A stretch of DNA of 57,950 nt, taken from the NCBI GenBank assembly GCA_003161435.1, contig PMOS01000009.1:40078-98027 (forward strand), in the 5' to 3' direction. Position numbers and translations under genes: made by a program. Source of the stretch: Vulcanimicrobiota bacterium (GTDB lineage: Bacteria > Vulcanimicrobiota > Vulcanimicrobiia > Vulcanimicrobiales > Vulcanimicrobiaceae). The notes under the pieces are model-generated. The model saw nothing but the letters and a program-made list of their open reading frames with translations. It made no database searches and was not told where the DNA came from. Of this stretch, positions 38,495 to 46,197 are shown in pieces. Each line of letters opens with the position of its first letter. Positions within the stretch are counted from its first letter, which is position 1.

Positions 38495-39361
38495 TCACCG
38501 CCGCGCGTGACCCGGCGCGACGATCCAGACGAGGCCGACGCCGACCGCATTCGACGCGGTGCCCAGCGTCGGCGACAGGTTGCGCTCGACGTCGAGGTCG
38601 AGCGCGAGCTGCGTTCCGACGGCGTGCTGGATCGCGAAGACGAGCCGGTTGCCGGCCGGGAGTATCGGGCTTTGGCGTGACAGCAACGCGTCCTGTACGA
38701 TCAGCGTGTCGTTGCTGGTGAGCGCATACGAGAGCGTGTACGACGGCGCGTACACGAAGTAGCGCCGGTTGCGGTTGGTCGCGTCGGCGCCGATCGCCGT
38801 GCCGACGACTTGGCTCATCGCCAGCGCGATGCGCGCGGTGATCGCGAGCGCAAGGTTTGCGCCGGCCGAGAACGTCGGAGCGCCGGCGGTGAACTCACCG
38901 CTTCCCGTCGGCGGGCTGTACGAGACGCCGATCGAGCCCTGCGCGCGCGCCGTGTCGAGCGTCAGATACTTCACCGCGAACACCATGTCGGTCGAACCGC
39001 GCGCCGCGTCGACCGGCGCACGCCCCACGATCGCGCGCGACTCGGGTTCAGGCGGCGCGATCGCGATCTCGAGCCGCGGCGTCACGCCGGCTCGAAGGAG
39101 CGTCAAAGGCCCGCTGGCGAGCGTCGAGCTCCCGCCGGCGTCGGTGGTGATTTGCCGTCGCACGCCCGTCTCGACCACCCATTCGCCGGGCAGCGCGACG
39201 CACGGCGCCCCTCCGGTCGACGTCGAGCGGCCCGTCCCCGGGCGGTCGGCGAGCGTCGCCGCGATCGGCATCGCGCACGGTGGCGCCATGGTCGCGTCGT
39301 CGGCACGCGCCGTTGCCGTCAGTGCGGGGAGCAGGGCGATCGTGAAAACGAACCAGCGCAT
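38495..39361 (-). CDS. Predicted outer-membrane beta-barrel / transporter-like protein
   Basis: A 288-residue protein with a signal peptide (WFVFTIALLPALTATARA) and alternating-hydrophobicity strands ending in an aromatic/hydrophobic strand (GVGLVWIVAPG). It resembles the phenol-degradation MetA-pathway-like barrels. ATG 39361 was chosen because AGAGG lies five bases upstream. An inverted repeat and a possible structured leader precede it. Confidence 0.65.
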   Translation of the reverse strand: MRWFVFTIALLPALTATARADDATMAPPCAMPIAATLADRPGTGRSTSTGGAPCVALPGEWVVETGVRRQITTDAGGSSTLASGPLTLLRAGVTPRLEIAIAPPEPESRAIVGRAPVDAARGSTDMVFAVKYLTLDTARAQGSIGVSYSPPTGSGEFTAGAPTFSAGANLALAITARIALAMSQVVGTAIGADATNRNRRYFVYAPSYTLSYALTSNDTLIVQDALLSRQSPILPAGNRLVFAIQHAVGTQLALDLDVERNLSPTLGTASNAVGVGLVWIVAPGHARR

Positions 39362-39364
39362 CAT

Positions 39365-39594
39365 TGCCTCTGTCAAGTCCTTGACGGCGGGTATACGATA
39401 CAGCAGCGACGACGACTGCGGCGGAGCGCGTAGGCGCCATAGTGGTTGGCCAACGTCAAAACCAAGGGAGCATCAGCTCCGGATACGACCGGTTGCCTAA
39501 CCCTTCATCGGGCTGGACACTGGGCGCCCGGGCCGCACCCACCTGCCATAGGCAGGTCTTCAACTAGGTTCCAGACGGCCGCTGCGGTTTCGTC
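39365..39594. ncRNA. Candidate structured RNA (6S-like on plus strand, or leader riboswitch on minus strand)
   Basis: The 198-base non-coding gap between two minus-strand genes is rich in hairpins: GGAGC-ATCA-GCTCC, ACCTGCC-ATA-GGCAGGT and GGTT-GCCT-AACC. On the plus strand GACGA..GCGGCGG (39411-39424) can pair with CCGCTGC..TCGTC (39579-39594), enclosing 184 nt with a CACCT..AGGT hairpin in the 3' half, as in 6S RNA. On the minus strand GCCCGATGAA and GGCAACC recall the SAM-I riboswitch core. Neither fit is complete. The 3' closing strand overlaps the end of the TIM-barrel gene, a point against the 6S reading. Confidence 0.25.
39372..39385. promoter_or_regulatory. Perfect inverted repeat upstream of the barrel protein gene
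   Basis: GTCAAG-TC-CTTGAC lies 11 bases upstream of ATG 39361 and includes a TTGAC box on the plus strand. It is a candidate operator or promoter element. Confidence 0.35.
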
Positions 39595-40324
39595 CACTTA
39601 CTTCGAAGGCTCGGTTCTCGCGAAGGCGCCGCTCGGCGCCCGCGTCGCGCAGGGCGGCAATCGCCGCCGCCAGCGTGTCCCAGGGCCGCTCGCCGGCGAG
39701 CGCGTCCAGCAGGACCCATGGCCGGCCGGCGTGCGCCAGGAGCGTCGCCGGATCGTCGTCCGGCGTCGCGGTGACGGCCGGAAACCGGTCCCTCGCGTCG
39801 AGCGTCGCCGCCTCGTCCAGGGCGCGCGGGCACGGTCTCAGCCAAGCGCTGTCGGCGTCTTTCAGCAGCCGCTTGACGGCCGGCAGATCCTCGCCCAAGG
39901 TCCCGGGAGCCGGCGGCACGAGCAGCGTGACGTTGGCCGCCTTCGCGGCACGTCCGAGCGCTTTGGCGATGGCGACGGTTTCGACGTAGGTCGCGGGCGG
40001 CACGTCGCCCGGCGGCGGCAGCGGCGAACGGACGACCAGGGCCCCGAGTGCGGTCGCCAGGGCGAGGGTGCTCTCGCGCGCCGCCGCAGCGTCGCGATCG
40101 AACAGCCCGGCGGTGTCCAGGCCGAACGGCACGAGCCCGAGATCGACCGCGACCTTGCGCAGCTGCGCCGTGTACTCGAGATCGGTCCGGGGAAAGTCAG
40201 CGAGGCCGGCCAGCACGCCGTCGGCGTCGAGCTGGGAGGCGCAGCGTTCGAGCCACTCCAACTGCGTCAGCTCGCCGGCCGCGAGCAGTTGTCGAAACGC
40301 CGAACTCGAAACCGCGATCCGCAT
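39560..40324 (-). CDS. Xylose-isomerase-like TIM-barrel protein
   Basis: A 254-residue protein with the repeating strand-helix pattern of sugar phosphate isomerase/epimerases (MRIAVSSSAFRQLL, GLVPFGLDTAG, WVLLDALAGER). The acidic metal ligands expected at strand ends are not obvious: where relatives have a Glu, this has LLVPPAPG. It may therefore be a non-catalytic or divergent member. The start ATG 40324 faces the small membrane protein gene at 40384. Confidence 0.7.
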   Translation of the reverse strand: MRIAVSSSAFRQLLAAGELTQLEWLERCASQLDADGVLAGLADFPRTDLEYTAQLRKVAVDLGLVPFGLDTAGLFDRDAAAARESTLALATALGALVVRSPLPPPGDVPPATYVETVAIAKALGRAAKAANVTLLVPPAPGTLGEDLPAVKRLLKDADSAWLRPCPRALDEAATLDARDRFPAVTATPDDDPATLLAHAGRPWVLLDALAGERPWDTLAAAIAALRDAGAERRLRENRAFEVSGRNRSGRLEPS

Positions 40325-40383
40325 CACCGTCGCTTTCACCGGGAGAACTCGTTGACCATCGTCAGCCTGCGGGCCGGGATCTG

Positions 40384-40638
40384 ATGGACCGCCAGACGCT
40401 CGCCAACGTCGTGCCGCTCGCCGCGGTCGTGATCGCGTTGGCCGAGTACCTGCTCGACCACACCTATCCGCGCTACGCAAGCCCGTGGTTCTGGATCGCG
40501 CTGGTCGCGACGATCAGTCTGCTCGTGCTGGTGCAGGTTCTACGCTTTACCGGGGCGTCCAAGCCGAGCGCGGCGAAACCCGATTATTCCGCAGCGTCGG
40601 TGATCCGCCGGCGCTCTGACTCCGATGACAAAGGTTGA
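40384..40638 (+). CDS. Small two-segment membrane protein
   Basis: An 84-residue protein with two membrane segments (LANVVPLAAVVIALAEYLL and FWIALVATISLLVLVQVL) and a charged tail ending VIRRRSDSDDKG. A second, diverged copy of its last 96 bases occurs just before glyA, after the MntA/HepT genes. Function unknown. Confidence 0.7.
   Translation: MDRQTLANVVPLAAVVIALAEYLLDHTYPRYASPWFWIALVATISLLVLVQVLRFTGASKPSAAKPDYSAASVIRRRSDSDDKG
40543..40638 (+). repeat. Left copy of direct repeat flanking the MntA/HepT module
   Basis: The 3' end of the small membrane protein gene. Its last 48 bases match 41501-41548 at 43 positions, and the match extends more weakly to the left. Confidence 0.8.
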
Positions 40639-40685
40639 CGAAGGCCGGCGTCGCGCCGGAGCACTACTCGAAGGGAGTACCGCAC

Positions 40686-41009
40686 GTGCCTGAACCACAG
40701 CCTGAAACGGCGCCGGATCGGCATGCACTGATAGCGCTGCTTCGAGCGGAGCGTCGTGTTCTCGAACGTTCAGGTGTGCGGCGCGCGGCACTCTTCGGTT
40801 CTACGGCGCGTGGTGATGCGAATGCCGCTTCGGACGTCGACATCCTCGTCGTCCTCGATCCGGCAGCGCACGTTGGTCTTATCCGCTTTGCCGCCCTGCA
40901 AGAGCATCTCCGGCGGTTACTAGGGCGCGACGTGGACCTCATTAGTCGCGGCGCTCTACGAGCAGACCGCGACGGGGCCATCCTCGACGAGGCAATCTGG
41001 GCGTTCTGA
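40686..41009 (+). CDS. mntA: MntA-like minimal nucleotidyltransferase antitoxin
   Basis: A 107-residue nucleotidyltransferase-fold protein with the GSx10DxD motif complete (Gly38, Ser39, Asp50, Asp52) and a third acidic site in GRDVDLIS. In the MntA/HepT toxin-antitoxin systems MntA inactivates HepT by adding AMP. GTG 40686 has AAGGGAG about nine bases upstream; a TTG at 40635 overlapping the previous gene is less likely. The hepT-like gene starts two bases after its stop. Confidence 0.85.
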   Translation: MPEPQPETAPDRHALIALLRAERRVLERSGVRRAALFGSTARGDANAASDVDILVVLDPAAHVGLIRFAALQEHLRRLLGRDVDLISRGALRADRDGAILDEAIWAF

Positions 41010-41011
41010 GC

Positions 41012-41383
41012 GTGGCTGACACGGCAAAGATTCGGAAACGAGCTCGTCTCGAAGACATCGTCGAGCACACGCAAGCGGCATGCGATGCGCTCGCTTCGAT
41101 ATCTCAAGGTGAATTCATGAGCGACGCGATCGTGCAGAAAGCAATTTGCTTCGATCTCCTTTGCATCTCCGAGGCGACGGCACGGCTTCTCGACCTCGAC
41201 CCGGGTATCGCGCAACGCTATGGCGACGTGCCTTGGCCTCAAGTGCGCGCCATTGCGAACGTGCTTCGCCATGAGTACCACCGGATCGATATGGACATTG
41301 TGTGGGACACGGTAAAGGCGGGCGACCTGGATAGCCTGATGGCTGCAGCCACGCGTGAGTTGGAGCTCTTGAGTTCGATCTGA
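41012..41383 (+). CDS. hepT: HepT-like HEPN-domain toxin
   Basis: A 123-residue all-helical HEPN (DUF86) protein, the partner of MntA. HEPN RNases use an Rx4-6H motif. Here the region is [13 protein letters not shown], with His87 and Tyr89 conserved but Ala82 where the motif arginine usually is; Arg79 and Arg86 are nearby. It belongs to the NVLRHEY subgroup, so catalysis by the standard motif is not certain. Confidence 0.83.
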   Translation: MADTAKIRKRARLEDIVEHTQAACDALASISQGEFMSDAIVQKAICFDLLCISEATARLLDLDPGIAQRYGDVPWPQVRAIANVLRHEYHRIDMDIVWDTVKAGDLDSLMAAATRELELLSSI

Positions 41384-41387
41384 AAGC

Positions 41388-41419
41388 GCTGCCAGCCAGC
41401 CCGGCGTCGCGCTGGCAGC
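41388..41419. terminator. Hairpin after hepT
   Basis: GCTGCCAG / CTGGCAGC, an 8-bp perfect inverted repeat with a 16-base loop, begins 4 bases after the hepT stop. It lacks a T-run. Confidence 0.4.
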
Positions 41420-41439
41420 CGCGCCCGGTTGGCACGCTG

Positions 41440-41451
41440 AACCGGCCGGTT
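41440..41451. other. 12-bp perfect palindrome beside the right repeat
   Basis: AACCGGCCGGTT lies 3 bases before the right-hand copy of the flanking repeat. It may mark the boundary of the inserted module or bind a regulator. Confidence 0.35.
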
Positions 41452-41454
41452 CCC

Positions 41455-41548
41455 CGCTTCACCGGGGCGCTCCGCTGGAGGCGGCGAAGCCTGCCCACGC
41501 GCAGCGTCGGTCATTCGCCGGCGCACCGACTCCGAAGACAAAGGTTGA
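41455..41548 (+). pseudogene. Right copy of flanking repeat: 3' remnant of the small membrane protein gene
   Basis: 94 bases resembling 40543-40638. Its last part still reads [15 protein letters not shown] then stop, against [15 protein letters not shown] in the intact gene. A net two-base length difference breaks the frame further upstream. The glyA start lies 7 bases after this remnant's stop. Confidence 0.75.
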
Positions 41549-41555
41549 TTCGCTG

Positions 41556-42803
41556 ATGCAAGTGCTCGAACCCCAAACGCTCGCTGCGGCGGATCCCGAG
41601 ATCTTCGCCGCGATCAGCAACGAAGAGCGGCGCCAGCGCGACAACCTCGAGCTGATCGCGTCGGAGAATTACGCCAGCCGCGAGGTGCGTGAAGCCAACG
41701 CGTCGGTCATGACGAACAAGTACGCCGAAGGTTATCCCGGCAAACGGTATTACGGCGGCTGCGAGTACGTCGACGTCGCAGAGACGTTGGCGATCGAGCG
41801 GCTGCGCAAGCTGTTCGGCGCCGAGCACGCAAACGTTCAGCCGCATGCGGGCGCGCAGGCGAACATGGCCGTGCTGATGGCGGTCCTGCAGCCGGGCGAC
41901 ACCCTCTTGGGGATGTCGCTGGCGCACGGCGGTCACCTCACCCACGGCACCAAGGTTTCGTTCAGCGGAAAGCTCTACAACGCCGTCGCCTACGGCGTGC
42001 GCAAAGAGGACGAGCTGATCGACTTCGATCAGGTGCGCGCGCTCGCCCGCGAGCACAAGCCCAAGCTGATCATCGCCGGCGCGAGCGCGTATCCGCGTAC
42101 GATGGAGTACGCGCCGTTCCGCGAGATCGCGAACGAGATCGGCGCGACGTTCCTGGTCGACATGGCGCACATCGCGGGGCTCGTCGCGACCGGCCTGCAC
42201 CCGTCGCCGGTCCCGCTCGCCGACTTCGTGACGTCGACCACCCACAAGACGCTGCGCGGCCCGCGCGGCGGGCTCATCCTGACGACCGCTGCCTACGCGC
42301 AGGCGATCGACAAGAGCGTGTTTCCCGGGATCCAAGGCGGACCGTTCATGCACACGATCGCCGCCAAGGCGGTCGCCTTCGCCGAAGCGCTCGAGCCCTC
42401 GTTCACGACGTACCAGCAGCAGGTGATCGTCAACGCTCGCGCGATGGGTGACGAACTGCAGCGCGCCGGCGCGCGTTTGGTCGGGGGCGGTACCGACACG
42501 CACTTGCTGCTGGTCGATCTCACGCCCAAGGGACTGACGGGGAAGGCCGTCGAGGCATACCTCGACGAGATCCGCATCACCGTGAACAAGAACGCGATCC
42601 CGTTCGATCCGCAGAAACCCGCCGTGACGAGCGGTATCCGCATCGGCTCGCCGGCGATCACCTCGCGGGGATTCGACGAGGCCGACGCGCGCGAGGTCGG
42701 CCGAATCATCGGCGAAGCCCTCGGCGATGTCGGCACCGAGGCGAAGAAGGCGACGCTCCTCGCCCGCGTCGCCGAGTTGACCTCACGCCACGACGTCCCA
42801 TAG
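41556..42803 (+). CDS. glyA: Serine hydroxymethyltransferase
   Basis: PLP enzyme interconverting serine and glycine with tetrahydrofolate, the main one-carbon source. 415 residues. Conserved: [37 protein letters not shown], and the PLP lysine Lys231 in [12 protein letters not shown]. Confidence 0.97.
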   Translation: MQVLEPQTLAAADPEIFAAISNEERRQRDNLELIASENYASREVREANASVMTNKYAEGYPGKRYYGGCEYVDVAETLAIERLRKLFGAEHANVQPHAGAQANMAVLMAVLQPGDTLLGMSLAHGGHLTHGTKVSFSGKLYNAVAYGVRKEDELIDFDQVRALAREHKPKLIIAGASAYPRTMEYAPFREIANEIGATFLVDMAHIAGLVATGLHPSPVPLADFVTSTTHKTLRGPRGGLILTTAAYAQAIDKSVFPGIQGGPFMHTIAAKAVAFAEALEPSFTTYQQQVIVNARAMGDELQRAGARLVGGGTDTHLLLVDLTPKGLTGKAVEAYLDEIRITVNKNAIPFDPQKPAVTSGIRIGSPAITSRGFDEADAREVGRIIGEALGDVGTEAKKATLLARVAELTSRHDVP

Positions 42804-42899
42804 CGTTGGTGTCGTACATAGCCGACGTCTCGTGGAGGCGTGTCCCGGCGACGGCCAATCATCGTGCGTGTGGTTGCGTCGATCCGGTTCGCGTGTGCC

Positions 42900-43706
42900 T
42901 CAACCTGGGGGTTCGGAGGGTAATTGAGGTTCGGCCTCGTCCATTTCAGTAGACGGCGTCAGCAAGCGCCATCGCGTGCGAACATCGTTACGGTCGGTTT
43001 CAGCAGGCTGCACGATGGCAACGGTGGGTAGTCCTGCGACGTCGATGTTGCATCCACGCCAGCCGGCGCGACGTGCCGTCGTGGAAAGCGGTCGGCGCGG
43101 GATGATTCGCTCTTCGCCAATCATCGCACCAGGTAACGCGTCGGCATAGACGATCATCGACCGGCGCGTGTCGAACTCGGTGAGAATGTATTCGGGCATA
43201 AGTCCTGCCCTGACCGCATATAGCGTGGCGTCGTAGGCGGCACCGATTAAGAGGCCTCCAAAGCGCCCATCCTTTGCTTTCAACTGGTATCTCGTACTAC
43301 ATTCCGGACAGCGGAAGTCCGCGACCGGCGTATTGGGCGGCAGGCGTTCCAAGCCGTCCCAGGAGCAGCGCAAACAATAGAGGTTCATTTCCGCCCACGT
43401 TTCGATCAATACGCGCGCCACTTGAGCCCGGTTCGTGTACCCGTCCGCCAGTGTAGGATCGAAAAAGGCGCTGAAGACAGGTAGATTGTCGAGGCGCTCA
43501 TAGCGACCGGCTCCTAGGAAGCGCAGGACGCCTTGGTTTCGCAATACCTGAAGGCTCTGCCGAATTTTGGCTTCGACGAAGCGATTCGCTGGATATTCGG
43601 CCCGAAACTCATCCGCATGCTGAAGGATGTTCGCCAGGCTGAAGAGTCGCGGCTGCCGCCCGACGACCTCTTCTACTAGAGACTTCCAGGTGCGTCGGGA
43701 ACCCAC
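42900..43706 (-). CDS. DpnI-like methyl-directed restriction endonuclease with N-terminal winged helix
   Basis: A 268-residue protein clearly related to DpnI, which cuts adenine-methylated GATC. Nuclease part (about 105-235): zinc cysteines 111, 114, 133 and 136, Asp130 in PVADF, Gln141-Lys143 in RYQLKAK (DpnI has Glu at the first position), and RRPLSTTARRAGWRGCNID. The winged-helix part (about 15-72, with EAKIRQSLQVLRNQGVLRFL) comes first, whereas in DpnI it is last. No methyltransferase is adjacent, as expected for this class. GTG start. Base composition is lower in GC than glyA, suggesting transfer. Confidence 0.88.
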   Translation of the reverse strand: MGSRRTWKSLVEEVVGRQPRLFSLANILQHADEFRAEYPANRFVEAKIRQSLQVLRNQGVLRFLGAGRYERLDNLPVFSAFFDPTLADGYTNRAQVARVLIETWAEMNLYCLRCSWDGLERLPPNTPVADFRCPECSTRYQLKAKDGRFGGLLIGAAYDATLYAVRAGLMPEYILTEFDTRRSMIVYADALPGAMIGEERIIPRRPLSTTARRAGWRGCNIDVAGLPTVAIVQPAETDRNDVRTRWRLLTPSTEMDEAEPQLPSEPPG

Positions 43707-43796
43707 AATGGCGAAATGTTCGCTCCGAAACCGGTCCGGCCTTGCAGGTCACGTTGTTGCGAGGGACGAGACTCGCCTTGCGAGTAGCTTAGAACC

Positions 43797-44005
43797 GTGG
43801 TGGAATCTTCGCTGCAACTCCAGACGCCGCGCCTGGTGCTGCGGGAACTGACCGACAACGACGCGCCGGCGCTGCTCACGTATCCTAAGCGACGAGACGC
43901 GCTTTACGGCATGGGAGCCGAAGTGCGGCATCGAGTCGCGTTTGCAGTAGATCGAGTGCGGCCGGATGGAGGGCGAGGCGAATCGTGCGCGCACGGTGGA
44001 CGGTG
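43797..44005 (+). pseudogene. Broken GNAT acetyltransferase
   Basis: The N terminus (LQTPRLVLRELTDNDAPALL) matches the two intact GNAT genes downstream. It then shifts frame near 43885: the continuation RFTAWEPK is in another frame and meets an in-frame stop (TAG at 43945). The rest is missing; the DUF1801 gene starts inside it. Confidence 0.75.
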
Positions 44006-44380
44006 AAAGAAGAGGCTGCGACCTTCGACGAATATGTGCGCCGTTTCCCGATTGCCGTCCGGCGGCTCTTGAAGATGATGCGACAAACGATACGAGAGGC
44101 TGCTCCCAGCGCTGAGGAAACGATCAGCTATCGCATGCCGGCGTTCAAGCTGAAGAGAATTCTCGTTTGGTACGGCGCTCATACCGGGCATATCGGGTTT
44201 TATCCGGGCGCCTCTGCGATCGCCGAGTTCAAAGAGGACCTGTCGGTCTACAAGGGCGCGAAAGGGTCCGTGCAATTCCCGTTCGACCAGCCGCTTCCGC
44301 TCGATCTCGTGCGCCGCATCGTGAAGTTCCGGGTCAAGCAACAAGCGCGCACCGAGGGACTCGGAGCGGACGCCGAGTAG
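43985..44380 (+). CDS. DUF1801 family protein (YdhG/iron-chaperone-like)
   Basis: A 131-residue protein with family features: TFDEYVRRFP, AEETISYRMPAFKLK, HTGHIGFYPG and the C-terminal DLVRRIVKFRVKQ. Relatives are described as frataxin-like iron chaperones, but evidence for that role is thin. GTG 43985 follows a GGCGAGG box; GTG 44003 is an alternative closer to family N termini. Confidence 0.85.
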   Translation: MRARWTVKEEAATFDEYVRRFPIAVRRLLKMMRQTIREAAPSAEETISYRMPAFKLKRILVWYGAHTGHIGFYPGASAIAEFKEDLSVYKGAKGSVQFPFDQPLPLDLVRRIVKFRVKQQARTEGLGADAE

Positions 44381-44389
44381 CGTAGCGTC

Positions 44390-44938
44390 GTGGCGGAAAC
44401 ATCGCCGCAGCTGTGGACGGCGCGCCTAATGCTGCGGGAGCCCAATGACGACGACGCGGCGGCGCTGCTCGCATATCACATGCGCAATGAGCCGCGCTTT
44501 TCGCTGTGGGAGCCGAAGCGCGGTACCGACGTCGCGCAGCATTTGCAGTGGATCCAATGGCGCCGCGCGGAAGGCGAAGCGGGCCGCGCGCGCACCTTCT
44601 TGGGGTTCGATCGCGCAGATTCGGCGGGGCTCGTCGGGTCGTTCAACCTCGACAGCGTCACGCGGTACCCCGAGTCGAGCGCGATGCTGAGCTACTCGGT
44701 CGACGGCGCATATGAAGGGCAAGGCTACGCACGCGAAGCGGTGGCGGCGCTGGTCGCTCACGCGTTCGATGAACTCGCCCTGGGCAGCCTGAGCGCCACA
44801 TACGACCCCGCCAACGCCCGCAGCGGTGGCTTACTGGCGCGCTTGGGTTTCCGGATCGTCGCGCAGACGCCCGTCATCCCGGGGATGGAGCGGATCATGC
44901 GCGCGCAAGTGCTCGCGATGCTCGAACGTCCCGCGTGA
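44390..44938 (+). CDS. GNAT acetyltransferase, RimJ/RimL-like
   Basis: A 182-residue acetyltransferase of the type that modifies ribosomal protein N termini. LWTARLMLREPNDDDAAALL at the start and the acetyl-CoA loop YEGQGYAREAVAAL near residue 110. GTG start 9 bases after the DUF1801 stop. Paralogue of the next gene and of the pseudogene upstream. Confidence 0.87.
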   Translation: MAETSPQLWTARLMLREPNDDDAAALLAYHMRNEPRFSLWEPKRGTDVAQHLQWIQWRRAEGEAGRARTFLGFDRADSAGLVGSFNLDSVTRYPESSAMLSYSVDGAYEGQGYAREAVAALVAHAFDELALGSLSATYDPANARSGGLLARLGFRIVAQTPVIPGMERIMRAQVLAMLERPA

Positions 44939-45495
44939 GCGAGGAGATCACCACCGAGCGTCTGATCCTGCGCGAGCCGCGCGACGAAGACGCGCCGGCG
45001 CTGCTCGCGTATTACGTTCGCAACGAGGAGCGTTTCGCGCGCTGGGAACCTGAACGCGTCGACGATCTCGAGCACCATCTTCGTTGGATCGCGTGGCGCC
45101 GCGATGAAAGCGGCGCCGGGCGCGGCCGTTCGTTTCTGGCGTTCGACCGGGCGAACGACCACGCGCTGGTGGCGATCGTCAACCTCTACCAGATCGTCCG
45201 AGGTGCGAGCCAGAGCGCGGTCCTGGGTTATTCGGCCGACGGCGCCTACGAGGGGCGAGGCTACGCGAGCGAAGCGGTCCAGGCGGTCGTGAAGCATGCC
45301 TTCGACGCGCTACAACTGCATCGTATCACCGCGAACTACCAGCCGGCGAACGATCGGAGCGCGGCGCTCTTGCGGCGCTTGGGTTTCGTCGTCGAAGGCT
45401 ACGCGCGCGACATGCTGTACATGCGAGGCACGTTCCGCGACCACGTGCTGACGTCGCTCGCGAACCCCGCCTGGCAGCCGCCGCCGGCGCCGTAG
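44935..45495 (+). CDS. GNAT acetyltransferase, RimJ/RimL-like
   Basis: A 186-residue paralogue: TTERLILREPRDEDAPALL, YEGRGYASEAVQAV, and the typical end ALLRRLGFVVEGYARDMLYM. GTG start in a GTGA overlap with the previous gene. Substrate unknown. Confidence 0.88.
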   Translation: MSEEITTERLILREPRDEDAPALLAYYVRNEERFARWEPERVDDLEHHLRWIAWRRDESGAGRGRSFLAFDRANDHALVAIVNLYQIVRGASQSAVLGYSADGAYEGRGYASEAVQAVVKHAFDALQLHRITANYQPANDRSAALLRRLGFVVEGYARDMLYMRGTFRDHVLTSLANPAWQPPPAP

Positions 45496-45540
45496 CAGCG
45501 CGTTGCAGGGCCGGGCAAGCGCAGGCTCGATGACGTTCAC

Positions 45541-46197
45541 GTGCACCAGCCGCTGATCGTCGACCATCCTGCCGTTCAAGACCGCCTTGCGCGCCTGCGC
45601 GACGCGACCACCACGACGCCGGTCTTCCGGCGCCTGGTCGAAGAGCTCGGCCAACTGCTGGCGTACGAAGCGACGCGCGCGCTGCCGCTGACCGAGATCG
45701 AGCTCCAGACGCCGGTTGCACTGGCGAAGGTCCAGCGCATCGCGACCCGCCCCGTCGTGGCGCCGATCTTGCGCGCGGGACTGGGCCTGCTGCCGGGTTT
45801 CCTCGCCGTCGTCGACGACGCGGTGGTCGCGCACCTGGGTTTCTACCGCGACCCCAAGACGCTCGCCGCTGTGCCGTACTACGCGAACCTGCCTGACGAT
45901 CTCGCCGAGCGCGACGTGTTCGTGCTCGACCCGATGCTTGCCACCGGCCACTCCGGCTCGGCGGCGCTCACGACATTGGCCGAGCGCGGCGCGAAGGCAC
46001 CGACGTTCGTGTGCATCATTGCGGCACCCGAGGGAATCGCGACGCTCGCGCGCGAGCACCCCGGCGTCCGGATCGTGACCGCCGCGGTCGACGAACGCCT
46101 CAACGACCACGGCTACATCGTCCCCGGCCTCGGCGACGCCGGCGATCGCATGTTCGGCTCGACCAGCTCCGTCCCGGTGAGCGCTCGGACGCAGTAG
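45541..46197 (+). CDS. upp: Uracil phosphoribosyltransferase
   Basis: Pyrimidine salvage: uracil plus PRPP gives UMP. 218 residues. Conserved ILRAGLGLLPGF, the PRPP loop LDPMLATGHSGSAAL (many homologues have GGS where this has GHS) and the uracil-site YIVPGLGDAGDR. GTG start. Confidence 0.95.
   Translation: MHQPLIVDHPAVQDRLARLRDATTTTPVFRRLVEELGQLLAYEATRALPLTEIELQTPVALAKVQRIATRPVVAPILRAGLGLLPGFLAVVDDAVVAHLGFYRDPKTLAAVPYYANLPDDLAERDVFVLDPMLATGHSGSAALTTLAERGAKAPTFVCIIAAPEGIATLAREHPGVRIVTAAVDERLNDHGYIVPGLGDAGDRMFGSTSSVPVSARTQ

Noticed and set aside
39411..39594. tRNA, tmRNA or SRP RNA gene in the non-coding gap
   Set aside because: No cloverleaf, no CCA end and none of the SRP tetraloop or asymmetric-loop sequences are present.
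42900..43706. A missing cognate methyltransferase meaning a broken restriction system
   Set aside because: DpnI-type enzymes cut methylated DNA, so no protecting methyltransferase is expected beside them.
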